Below are positions 1 through 5,261 of a DNA stretch of 5,267 nucleotides, one piece after another (the first letter of the stretch is position 1; each line of letters begins with the position of its first letter). The position numbers and the translations under genes are program-made. The stretch is from NCBI GenBank assembly GCA_964470285.1, contig CAYYBZ010000173.1, positions 1 through 5,267 on the forward strand. The letters are read 5' to 3'. Under the pieces are notes generated by a model that did no database searches, was not told the origin of the DNA, and worked only from the letters and a program-made list of their open reading frames with translations. The DNA is from CAYYBZ01 sp964470285 [NCBI: uncultured Oligoflexia bacterium] (lineage in GTDB: Bacteria > Bdellovibrionota_G > CAYYBZ01).

Positions 1-77
1 GCTTCCTCAAGCTGTGACTCGGTTATCATTGCTTTTTCTAACAGGAGATCTCCAAGTCTTTTTTTAGGGGCGGGCAT
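1..77 (-). CDS. PilB/GspE-type assembly ATPase, N-terminal fragment (runs off window)
   Basis: Only the first 25 codons plus two bases are present; the gene leaves the window at position 1. The start is ATG at 77-75, with a strong Shine-Dalgarno GGAGG (88-84) six bases upstream. The peptide begins MPAPKKRLGDLLLEKAMI and continues TESQLEEA. The pattern 'LG-(D/E)-LL-(L/V)-x-x-x-x-(I/M)-(I/T)-x-x-Q-L-x-x-A' is the opening of the N-terminal domain of type II secretion and type IV pilus ATPases (GspE/PilB/MshE N-terminal domain, which in some members binds c-di-GMP). These are cytoplasmic hexameric ATPases that power pilin polymerisation or secretion. The catalytic domain lies outside the window, so PilB, GspE or a stand-alone protein with this N-domain cannot be separated. 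The pilin gene nearby favours PilB. It follows the selenoprotein gene by 27 bp on the same strand, so co-transcription is likely. Confidence 0.75.
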   Translation of the reverse strand, partial: MPAPKKRLGDLLLEKAMITESQLEE

Positions 78-83
78 GTCTGT

Positions 84-88
84 CCTCC
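84..88 (-). promoter_or_regulatory. Ribosome binding site of the PilB/GspE-type gene
   Basis: On the minus strand the sequence reads CCGGAGGACAGACATG. The GGAGG core is six bases from the ATG and is the best Shine-Dalgarno sequence in the window. It fixes the start codon of the partial gene at 77 and falls in the short gap after the selenoprotein stop codon (107-105). Confidence 0.8.
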
Positions 89-104
89 GGTAGATAAAAA
101 ATCA

Positions 105-1283
105 TTATAGCAGAGTGCTTTTTCTTGCGGGTTTTGGTTTTTGCCCTTTTGCGAAGGCATCAAGGTTATTCCTGGTTTCAGAATCGTCTTTTATGGATTT
201 ATCGAGCAGGACCGTTTGATGCGAAACGGTGTTTAAATTCTTATCTTTTGTTTTTTCTTTTAAGGTTTTAATCTTCTTTCGAAGCAGATTGCTTCGCTCT
301 TTTAATGTTTTAAGCTTTCTTTCCTTCCACGGTGAGGACGATTTAAGACTTGCAAGTCTTTTCATTTCTCTTTCATAGGCTGAAGCCGTTCTTTCAATTT
401 GTTCAATTTCGGGGATTAGGACAAGCTCTTTGGATTTGTCGGATATCATGATGTCAAGAAATGAGACGGAACTCAATTTTGATCGGTTGGAAATAATCGG
501 CGGATTTTCTTCGCTCTTCATAATGTCACGCCTGAAGTTTTTGGATCCGATTATGAGAGTTACATTTTTCGATTTATCCCTGAATTTGGCTGTATCTTTA
601 TGCAACATGGAACTTAGAACGATAACGAAATCAAATTTGCCCTTATTCTTATCGATAATTTTTGCCAGCTCTTTGGCCGGTTCGGTGATTTTTATCTTTT
701 CCTTTTTTATGGTTTCCCCCAGGTAGGGTTTATAGTTTGTCGGGAAAATTCCTGTAATCAGGTATTTAAAGCCGTCAACGTTTTTGATTATGTAAGGATC
801 AAAAAGATGTGAATTATCTTTGGCCGAAAGTATATTGGCCGAAATAAGTTTTAAAGATTTTGAAGTCCACTTTTTGAGATTGAGTGAACCGCATGCAAGC
901 TCAGCTTCTCCAACGTTTAACCCGTCATATCCCAATTTTGAAAAAGTAGATAAAATAAACCGGGCTTTTTTAAAGGCGCTGTCTTTATTCTTAAGGTATT
1001 TTAATTCGTTTAAATTTATTAAGCTGTCACCGTAATCAAGTATTAGAGCCGGGGGATGCTTTTCTCTCTTTTCTTTAATTATGCTTGCCAGCCTGGCAAT
1101 TCCACCCACAGGGTTGGCCGGTCACCCGCAGGGTTCTACTGAACCCAGAGCTGAACCTGTGAATAGAATCCGCGTGTCTTTTTTATCGGTATCTTTATCT
1201 GCATATAAGCAGTTAAAAATGCCTGATATGAAAAATATGAGGGCTATGCTGAAAAGAGAAAGTTTCAAGGATAAAAATTTCAT
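105..1283 (-). CDS. Secreted metallophosphatase/5'-nucleotidase-like selenoprotein, in-frame TGA read as Sec54
   Basis: Read through one in-frame TGA (1124-1122), this is a 392-residue protein starting at ATG 1283, immediately after the radA TAA, with an AAAGG ribosome site 8 nt upstream. Residues 1-28 form a signal peptide (MKFLSLKLSL, a hydrophobic core, probable cleavage after LYA). Residues 38-54 read TRILFTGSALGSVEPCGU, then PANPVGGIARLASI. This is the first strand and loop of the UshA/5'-nucleotidase-type calcineurin fold, with Cys52-Gly53-Sec54. Further fold landmarks are LILDYGD (80-86), LGYDGLNVGEAE (117-128), SANIL followed by FDPYIIKNVDGFKYLITGIF (147-180), and FVIVLSSMLH (219-228). 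Most metal ligands of the active family are replaced: the DxH site by SAL, GNHE by GEAE, and the late GGHTH by GSKNF. Residues about 292-348 are a Lys/Glu-rich coiled coil, and the C-terminal tail is basic and polar. No CxxCH heme motif is present. A phosphatase activity is therefore doubtful; a periplasmic redox or metal-binding role for Cys-Gly-Sec is inference. A caller that treats TGA as stop would begin at GTG 1109 and lose the signal peptide and motif. Confidence 0.85.
1085..1099 (-). promoter_or_regulatory. Candidate bacterial SECIS hairpin
   Basis: On the minus strand the mRNA reads UUGCCA-GGC-UGGCAA: a perfect 6-bp stem with a 3-nt apical loop that begins with GG. The stem starts 22 nt and the loop 28 nt after the UGA. 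Known bacterial SECIS elements lie within the coding region just after the UGA, have a small apical loop with a G in its first two positions, and place that loop roughly 16-37 nt from the UGA. They recruit SelB carrying Sec-tRNA. All these criteria are met. The hairpin lies over codons for Ile-Ala-Arg-Leu-Ala, so some base pairing could be constrained by protein sequence alone. A smaller ACCC-UGU-GGGU hairpin (1114-1104) sits between the UGA and this one and can form at the same time. Confidence 0.7.
1122..1124 (-). other. In-frame TGA predicted to encode selenocysteine (Sec54)
   Basis: Minus-strand codons around the site read GAA CCC TGC GGG TGA CCG GCC AAC (Glu-Pro-Cys-Gly-Sec-Pro-Ala-Asn). 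The frame is open on both sides: 53 codons upstream to an ATG with a ribosome site, and 338 codons downstream to TAA. Upstream residues complete the protein fold and supply a signal peptide. The TGA falls at the position where, from memory, relatives carry the second cysteine of a Cys-Gly-Cys motif. A pseudogene stop or sequencing error is the alternative, but neither would explain the well-placed hairpin downstream. Confidence 0.85.
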
Positions 1284-2642
1284 TTAAAAAACCTTTGAAA
1301 ATATTTCATCCAGGAATCTTATACCAACGAGTTCCAAATTGTAATCCTTCTTTTTGAGGTTTTTTAAGTTCTCCTGCGGAAGAATGCATCTTTCAAAGCC
1401 AAGCTTAGCGCCTTCAAGTATTCTTTTTTGAGCATATTTGGATCCGCGTATTTCACCCGTTAGACCTATCTCTCCGAAAATAAATGATTTTTTTGGCATA
1501 GTTGAATTTTTGTGACTGGAGATTATGGCACTAGCGACCGGTAGATCACCGGCACGTTCATTGATTCTGACTCCACCTGTTATGTTTACATAAACGTCTT
1601 TATTGTAGAGATTAAGACCTAATTTTTTTTCAAGTATTGCTATTAGCAAAAGTATTCTGTTCCTGTCAATTCCTGTAGAGATTCTCGTCGGTACGCTGTA
1701 GTTGGAGTTACTGCATAGCGCCTGAACTTCAAGTAAAAAAGGTCTTGTGCCCTCTATATTCGCCATGGCGACAGACCCGGGTGTTTTCTCGCAGGTATTA
1801 CTTAAAAATATTCCGGACGGATTTTTTACTTCTTTTAAGCCTTCAGAGCCCATTTCAAATATTCCTATTTCGTTTGTAGTTCCGAAGCGGTTTTTTACGG
1901 CTCTGAGGATTCGGTACTGTGATTTTGTGTCTCCTTCAAAATATATAACGGTATCTACCATATGTTCCAGCGTCATGGGGCCGGCTATATGGCCTTCTTT
2001 TGTGACATGCCCGACAAAGAAAATGCAGATATCGTTTTCCTTGGCGATTTTTATGAGTCTTGCGGCACATTCCCTTATCTGATTAACACTCCCGGCTACT
2101 GATTGAATATCGGAGGTTGACGCTGTCTGTATAGAATCCAGGCAGACTATGGACGGCTTCATTTCGATAAGGACATTTTCCATGCTTTCAAGATTTGTTT
2201 CCGAAAGTATATATAGGTCCTGGGGGGATGCAGTTATTCTCCCGGCTCTCATTTTTATTTGATTGAGAGATTCCTCCCCCGTTATATAAAGAGCTTTTTG
2301 CCCGTTTGCTGCCAGATCAGAAAGTGTTTGTAGAAGAAGAGTTGATTTACCGACTCCGGGATCTCCGCTTATAAGAACGGTTGAGTTAGGCGTGAATCCG
2401 CCTCCCAGTACTCTGTTAAGTTCGGATATCCCGGTAGAAAACAAAATTGAAGAGGAATTTGTTATTTCCGACAGTTTCAGCGCTTTTTGAGAGCTTACTT
2501 TCGCTTTGGAATATTTGCTTTTTGACCTTACGGTTTCTTCAATTAAAGAGTCCCACTGACTGCAAGCCGGGCAACGGCCAAGCCACTTTGGGCTTGTATA
2601 TCCGCAGGATTGGCATACATATTCTGAACTTATTTTCGGCAT
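1284..2642 (-). CDS. radA: DNA repair protein RadA (Sms)
   Basis: A full-length 452-residue RadA, the usual size for the family. RadA is a cytoplasmic RecA-like ATPase that processes recombination intermediates and promotes branch migration or DNA unwinding during homologous recombination. Domains in order: an N-terminal C4 zinc finger (Cys10, Cys13, Cys24, Cys27, in the pattern CQSCG and GRCPACSQW); a RecA-type ATPase with Walker A GDPGVGKST (93-101, Lys99), TGEES (121-125) and Walker B IVCLDS (165-170, Asp169); the RadA signature KNRFG (250-254); and a C-terminal Lon-protease-like domain (about 285-450) with GDLPVASAI (365-373) and GEIGLTGEIR (390-399). Nothing appears missing. The start is ATG 2642; there is no good Shine-Dalgarno sequence before it, but the zinc finger begins at once and leaves little room for another start. 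A four-codon reading frame ATG-TTA-AAC-TGA (2653-2642) overlaps the ATG as TGATG. radA is the first gene of the minus-strand string and is followed directly by the selenoprotein gene. Confidence 0.97.
   Translation of the reverse strand: MPKISSEYVCQSCGYTSPKWLGRCPACSQWDSLIEETVRSKSKYSKAKVSSQKALKLSEITNSSSILFSTGISELNRVLGGGFTPNSTVLISGDPGVGKSTLLLQTLSDLAANGQKALYITGEESLNQIKMRAGRITASPQDLYILSETNLESMENVLIEMKPSIVCLDSIQTASTSDIQSVAGSVNQIRECAARLIKIAKENDICIFFVGHVTKEGHIAGPMTLEHMVDTVIYFEGDTKSQYRILRAVKNRFGTTNEIGIFEMGSEGLKEVKNPSGIFLSNTCEKTPGSVAMANIEGTRPFLLEVQALCSNSNYSVPTRISTGIDRNRILLLIAILEKKLGLNLYNKDVYVNITGGVRINERAGDLPVASAIISSHKNSTMPKKSFIFGEIGLTGEIRGSKYAQKRILEGAKLGFERCILPQENLKNLKKKDYNLELVGIRFLDEIFSKVF
1292..1296 (-). 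promoter_or_regulatory. Ribosome binding site of the selenoprotein gene, inside the end of radA
   Basis: The minus-strand sequence CAAAGGTTTTTTAAATG puts AAAGG eight bases before the ATG at 1283. It overlaps the last codons of radA (Lys-Val-Phe-stop). The site matters because it supports the upstream ATG rather than the GTG at 1109, and the TAAATG junction suggests translational coupling to radA. Confidence 0.6.
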
Positions 2643-2696
2643 CAGTTTAACATATACTCAATAAAACTAAATGCAAATAGATTTTGAGTTTATCTT

Positions 2697-2705
2697 TGTT
2701 ATAAT
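2697..2705 (+). promoter_or_regulatory. Candidate extended -10 promoter element for the pilin gene
   Basis: The sequence TGTTATAAT contains a perfect TATAAT (2700-2705) preceded by TG and one base, the extended -10 form that can work without a good -35. No good -35 is found at 16-18 bp. The transcript would start near 2712 and give a leader of about 32 nt before the pilin ATG. In such A+T-rich DNA a chance match is possible. Confidence 0.5.
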
Positions 2706-2712
2706 ATAAACT

Positions 2713-2734
2713 AGGATATACAATGCGATTATAA
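2713..2734 (+). other. Shine-Dalgarno plus three-codon minicistron (Met-Arg-Leu) ahead of the pilin
   Basis: AGGA (2713-2716) lies six bases before ATG-CGA-TTA-TAA (2723-2734). The minicistron is in frame with the pilin gene and ends nine bases before its ATG at 2744, whereas that ATG has no visible Shine-Dalgarno sequence of its own (TTACTCTAC precedes it). This could allow ribosome loading at the leader and reinitiation at the pilin, or it could be chance. The coding potential is real but function is unproven. Confidence 0.3.
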
Positions 2735-2743
2735 TTACTCTAC

Positions 2744-3259
2744 ATGATTAGAAAAAAAAATAAGGCGTTTACACTTATTGAGTTAATGATAGCTGTAGCT
2801 ATTATTGGAATACTGGCCGGTGTTGCGGTACCTGCATTCCTTAAATACATGAAAAAAGCAAAAACTACCGAGGCTTTAGTTAACATAAGAAAAATTTATG
2901 ACGGCGAAGTTGCTTATTATCAGGATGATCATGTAAGCGAATCCGGATTTACTTTACCCGCACAGTTTGTAGAAGCGCCTCCTACTCCCGCGACTCTTCC
3001 CCAAAACTGGAAATTAGCAGGAAACTGGGAAGATCCGGCATGGATAGCCATAAAATTTGCCGTTGATGCACCTGTACTTTTCCGATATTCGGTTATCGCA
3101 ACAGGAACGGGAATAGGAAGCGTATTTGACGCCCAGGCCGAGGGAGATCTTGACGGTGACGGTATAACTTCATATTTTAAGAGAAGCGTGAGGTTCGATT
3201 CTAACACGGGTCAAATTGACGGCGGCGGCGGCGTTTACAAACAGAATGAAATAGAATAA
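2744..3259 (+). CDS. Type IV pilin / pseudopilin (prepilin-like protein)
   Basis: A 171-residue secreted protein with a class III prepilin signal: MIRKKNKA then FTLIELMIAVAIIGILAG. Prepilin peptidase would cut after Ala8, leaving Phe as residue +1 and Glu13 as the conserved Glu+5. The usual -1 Gly is Ala here. Residues 9-30 form the hydrophobic N-terminal helix and membrane segment, ending with AVP; KYMKKAKTTEALVNIRKIYDG (35-54, with flanking residues) is its amphipathic continuation. The C-terminal globular part contains aromatic residues and GDLDGDG (134-140), a D-x-D-x-D-G-like loop that may bind calcium. No disulfide is possible because the protein has no cysteine. The style resembles pilins of myxobacterial and other deltaproteobacterial-type genomes (recollection, unchecked). 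The start is set by the short basic leader before FTLIE. It could be a major pilin or a pseudopilin of type II secretion; size and helix do not decide. It stands alone on the plus strand and converges on the HD-GYP gene. Confidence 0.93.
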   Translation: MIRKKNKAFTLIELMIAVAIIGILAGVAVPAFLKYMKKAKTTEALVNIRKIYDGEVAYYQDDHVSESGFTLPAQFVEAPPTPATLPQNWKLAGNWEDPAWIAIKFAVDAPVLFRYSVIATGTGIGSVFDAQAEGDLDGDGITSYFKRSVRFDSNTGQIDGGGGVYKQNEIE

Positions 3260-3262
3260 AGC

Positions 3263-4732
3263 CTAAGATTTCTGAATTCCTTCTCTTTTTAGAGCGACTA
3301 AAAAAACCTCTACTATTTTCGGATCGAACTGTTTTCCTATAAATGCCTGTAGTTCTCCGGTTGCTTTTTCTGTTGAAAGGGCTTTTCTGTAGGCTCTGTC
3401 CGAGGTCATTGCATCAAAGCTGTCGGCAACCGCCAGAATTCTGGCTCCAAGCGGGATTTCTTCTCCGGAAAGACCGTTTGGATAACCCGAACCGTCAAAA
3501 TTTTCATGATGGTGATAAACCATTGGGATAACCGGTTTTAACAGCCCTATAGGCTCAAGAATTGTTTTCCCGATTGTCGGATGAAGCTTGAAAAGATTTC
3601 TCTGCTTTTCATTTAATCTTCCGGGATGGTTTAACTCGCTAAGATCGACGCTTATTTTTCCTATGTCGTGCAAAAGTGCCGCCTGTGAAATTATTTTTAC
3701 ATAGTTAGTGTCCAGTTTTAATTCTTTTGCAATCATTGCGCAGTAATTCCGAACTCTTTCTGAATGTCCTCTTGTGTATTCGTCCTTGGCTTCCAAGGCT
3801 TTGAGGAAACCGTCGATTGTCTGAAAAAAGTGCTGCTGTAAATTGGAGTATAAAGTTGCGTTTTCTATGCCTATGGCGGCTCTATCTGCAAGAAGAGACA
3901 GGGTTTTTCTCTGTCCTTCGGTTATTCTGTCCGTCGAATATATGTTAAGCATGCCGATTATTCTGTTTTTGGAAGTCATCGGAACCGAACAGAAGGATTT
4001 AAGATTGACCTTGATATCTTTTGGGAGAAAAGCCAGGCTGTTTATATCTTCATTAAGTTGAAGAACCGGATTTTTATTTTTGTGCTCTTCAAGAATCTTA
4101 TCAACAGGCACATCCTTCAAAACTTTGTGGCCGTTTAATTTAACAACTGATTTTATTTTTCTTTGCTCGAATTTCTTTGTTTTATAGCTTTTAGTGTAGA
4201 TAGTTGCTATCGAGCATTTCACGAGATTACACGTTGCCTCCAGCAGCAATTCGAAGATATTATCAAGACTTAGCGATGTGTTGATTGCCTGTGAAGCGTT
4301 ATAAAGGGAGATGGTTTCTTTAAGCTGAATGTTCTCTTCTTCTAAAATCTTCTTTTCCAGACCTCTTTTGACTATGTGGACGACTTCGTCAACCTTGAAA
4401 GGCTTTAAAATATAGTCATAAGCACCGCTTTTCATGGAATCAATTGCCGTTTCGAGGGTTCCGAATCCTGTCATCACAACAGTTACGGTATGAGGAAACC
4501 TCTCGGTAATATGTTTTAGAAGGTCTAATCCTGAAATGCCGGGCATTTTTAAATCGGTAATAACCAGATCGAAAGATTCCTTGTGAAGAAGTTGCATAGC
4601 ATCTTCACCTGAAATCGCAGTTAAAACTTTAAATCCCTCCAGAGATAAAAAGTCCTTAAGTATTTCCAGAATTACCTTTTCATCATCAACTACCAAAAGA
4701 GAATATTTTTCGAAATTTATCTGCCCTTTCAA
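3263..4732 (-). CDS. REC-GAF-HD-GYP response regulator, predicted c-di-GMP phosphodiesterase (RpfG-like)
   Basis: A 489-residue cytoplasmic regulator. Residues 11-125 are a receiver domain: acidic pair Asp16-Asp17, phospho-acceptor Asp60 (VITDLKMPG), Thr88 and Lys110-Pro111. A short coiled linker (about 126-145) leads to a GAF-type sensor domain (about 150-292, ending DRAAIGIENATLY). The HD-GYP domain (about 300-485) holds HSERV (His323), the HD pair in LLHDIGK (His355-Asp356, Lys359), His384, the HHHE run (407-410), DGSGYP (413-418) and ADSFDAMTSDRAYR (436-449). All catalytic metal ligands of c-di-GMP-hydrolysing HD-GYP proteins appear intact. Phosphorylation by an unseen histidine kinase should control the hydrolase; the GAF ligand is unknown. 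The start is TTG 4732 (GGAG six bases upstream), as an in-frame TGA lies directly before it and the receiver begins soon after. It follows the coiled-coil gene by 13 bp and its stop is 3 bp from that of the pilin. Confidence 0.93.
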   Translation of the reverse strand: MKGQINFEKYSLLVVDDEKVILEILKDFLSLEGFKVLTAISGEDAMQLLHKESFDLVITDLKMPGISGLDLLKHITERFPHTVTVVMTGFGTLETAIDSMKSGAYDYILKPFKVDEVVHIVKRGLEKKILEEENIQLKETISLYNASQAINTSLSLDNIFELLLEATCNLVKCSIATIYTKSYKTKKFEQRKIKSVVKLNGHKVLKDVPVDKILEEHKNKNPVLQLNEDINSLAFLPKDIKVNLKSFCSVPMTSKNRIIGMLNIYSTDRITEGQRKTLSLLADRAAIGIENATLYSNLQQHFFQTIDGFLKALEAKDEYTRGHSERVRNYCAMIAKELKLDTNYVKIISQAALLHDIGKISVDLSELNHPGRLNEKQRNLFKLHPTIGKTILEPIGLLKPVIPMVYHHHENFDGSGYPNGLSGEEIPLGARILAVADSFDAMTSDRAYRKALSTEKATGELQAFIGKQFDPKIVEVFLVALKREGIQKS

Positions 4733-4738
4733 TCAATG

Positions 4739-4742
4739 CTCC
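4739..4742 (-). promoter_or_regulatory. Ribosome binding site deciding the TTG start of the HD-GYP gene
   Basis: The minus strand reads ACGGAGCATTGATTGAAAGG. GGAG is six bases before the TTG at 4732. The TGA stop directly before TTG excludes an upstream in-frame start, and there is no ATG before the receiver domain begins, so the rare TTG start is preferred. Confidence 0.65.
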
Positions 4743-4745
4743 GTT

Positions 4746-5261
4746 TCAGTAACGAGTGTTCTTAGCGTTTTCAAGCGCATTTTCCATGGATTCTAGCTGA
4801 TTTTTTACATTTGAGATATCATCTTTTATCTGTGTTATTGCAGAGTCTACCCGGTTTTTGTCATATTGGGTCGATGCGAACATCTGACTTTCTCTGAGTA
4901 TTGTAAAGGCTTTTTCGTTATATCTCATTCGATTTTTCAGTATCTCTATGTCTTTTTCGATAACCTCTATACTTGTCTGTTTTAAATCTTTGATAATGCT
5001 CTGCTCTTCAGAAATACTCATTGAACCCGGGTTTTCATATTTGTCATTTAAACTTTTACGTTTTTGTTCCAGACCGCTTCTTTGATTATTTAACCTTGTA
5101 TTCTCCTTTTGAAAGTCTTCGCGTAATGCCTGTGCCTTATCAAAATACATTTTAAGGTTGTTATTTTCAGAGTTCTTAGATTTGTTCGCTTTAGAATTTT
5201 CCTGCGGATTTTGAAACTTTGCCCTCATTCCTTCTTTCGGTGTCCTGTCCCATTTTGCCAT
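4746..5261 (-). CDS. Hypothetical coiled-coil protein
   Basis: I do not recognise this 171-residue protein. It has no signal peptide, membrane segment or cysteine, and is very rich in Lys, Glu, Asn and Gln. After a polar, probably disordered head (about 1-35, with the Asn/Ser/Lys-rich SKANKSKNSENNN), heptad-like helices cover about 36-77, 84-122 and 133-167, with a break at NPGSMS (77-82). This suggests an elongated bundle or dimeric coiled coil in the cytoplasm. The start is placed at ATG 5261, but the frame is still open through the two codons left at the window edge (GAG GCC), so the gene may begin further upstream. GAGG only 2 nt before the ATG is too close to be a normal ribosome site. 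The gene is 13 bp upstream of the HD-GYP regulator on the same strand and is probably co-transcribed, so a scaffold or partner role is possible but unsupported by any motif. Confidence 0.7.
   Translation of the reverse strand: MAKWDRTPKEGMRAKFQNPQENSKANKSKNSENNNLKMYFDKAQALREDFQKENTRLNNQRSGLEQKRKSLNDKYENPGSMSISEEQSIIKDLKQTSIEVIEKDIEILKNRMRYNEKAFTILRESQMFASTQYDKNRVDSAITQIKDDISNVKNQLESMENALENAKNTRY

Larger units (their letters stand above)
2643..2743. other. Divergent intergenic region between radA and the pilin gene
   Basis: This 101-bp, very A+T-rich gap must hold promoters for both directions. Facing the pilin is an extended -10 sequence (listed separately). Facing radA, the minus strand has TATA-like candidates (TATAAC near 2704-2699 and TATAAT at 2733-2728), but none has a convincing -35 hexamer at the right distance, so no radA promoter is called. 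I saw no sigma-54 (GG-N10-GC) site, riboswitch or strong inverted repeat here. Confidence 0.6.

Noticed and set aside
280-296. Perfect 7-bp inverted repeat (CGAAGCA-GAT-TGCTTCG) as a terminator or regulatory hairpin
   Set aside because: It lies inside the coiled-coil coding part of the selenoprotein gene. On the transcribed minus strand it is followed by A-rich, not T-rich, sequence, so it does not look like an intrinsic terminator. It may be a chance effect of Arg-Ser and Leu-Leu-Arg codons.
105-1109. A 334-residue protein starting at GTG 1109 as the true gene
   Set aside because: The GTG codes an internal Val in a conserved block and has no ribosome site. The frame upstream of the TGA is clearly coding, with signal peptide and fold residues.
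1209-1223. Lipoprotein signal (lipobox) at Cys25 of the selenoprotein
   Set aside because: The residues before the cysteine are Ile-Phe-Asn; Asn at -1 does not fit the usual Gly/Ala/Ser, so a normal signal peptidase I site after LYA is preferred.
1747-2082. Plus-strand open frame opposite radA (and similar ones at 430-726, 820-1035, 2447-2650, 3343-3531, 3843-4061, and the minus-strand frame 2929-3207)
   Set aside because: These are antisense shadows of well-supported genes and have no ribosome site or recognisable protein features.
3260-3300. Bidirectional terminator between the convergent pilin and HD-GYP genes
   Set aside because: Only a 4-bp stem (CTCT-TTTT-AGAG, 3283-3294) is present, and it lies inside the HD-GYP coding end. 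The 3-bp gap holds no terminator I can support.
4733-4748. Further selenocysteine read-through at TGA codons ending the coiled-coil gene (4746-4748) or preceding the HD-GYP TTG (4733-4735)
   Set aside because: Read-through of the first gives a frame that overlaps HD-GYP out of phase with no recognisable protein. The second has no coherent upstream coding sequence in frame. Both behave as ordinary stops.
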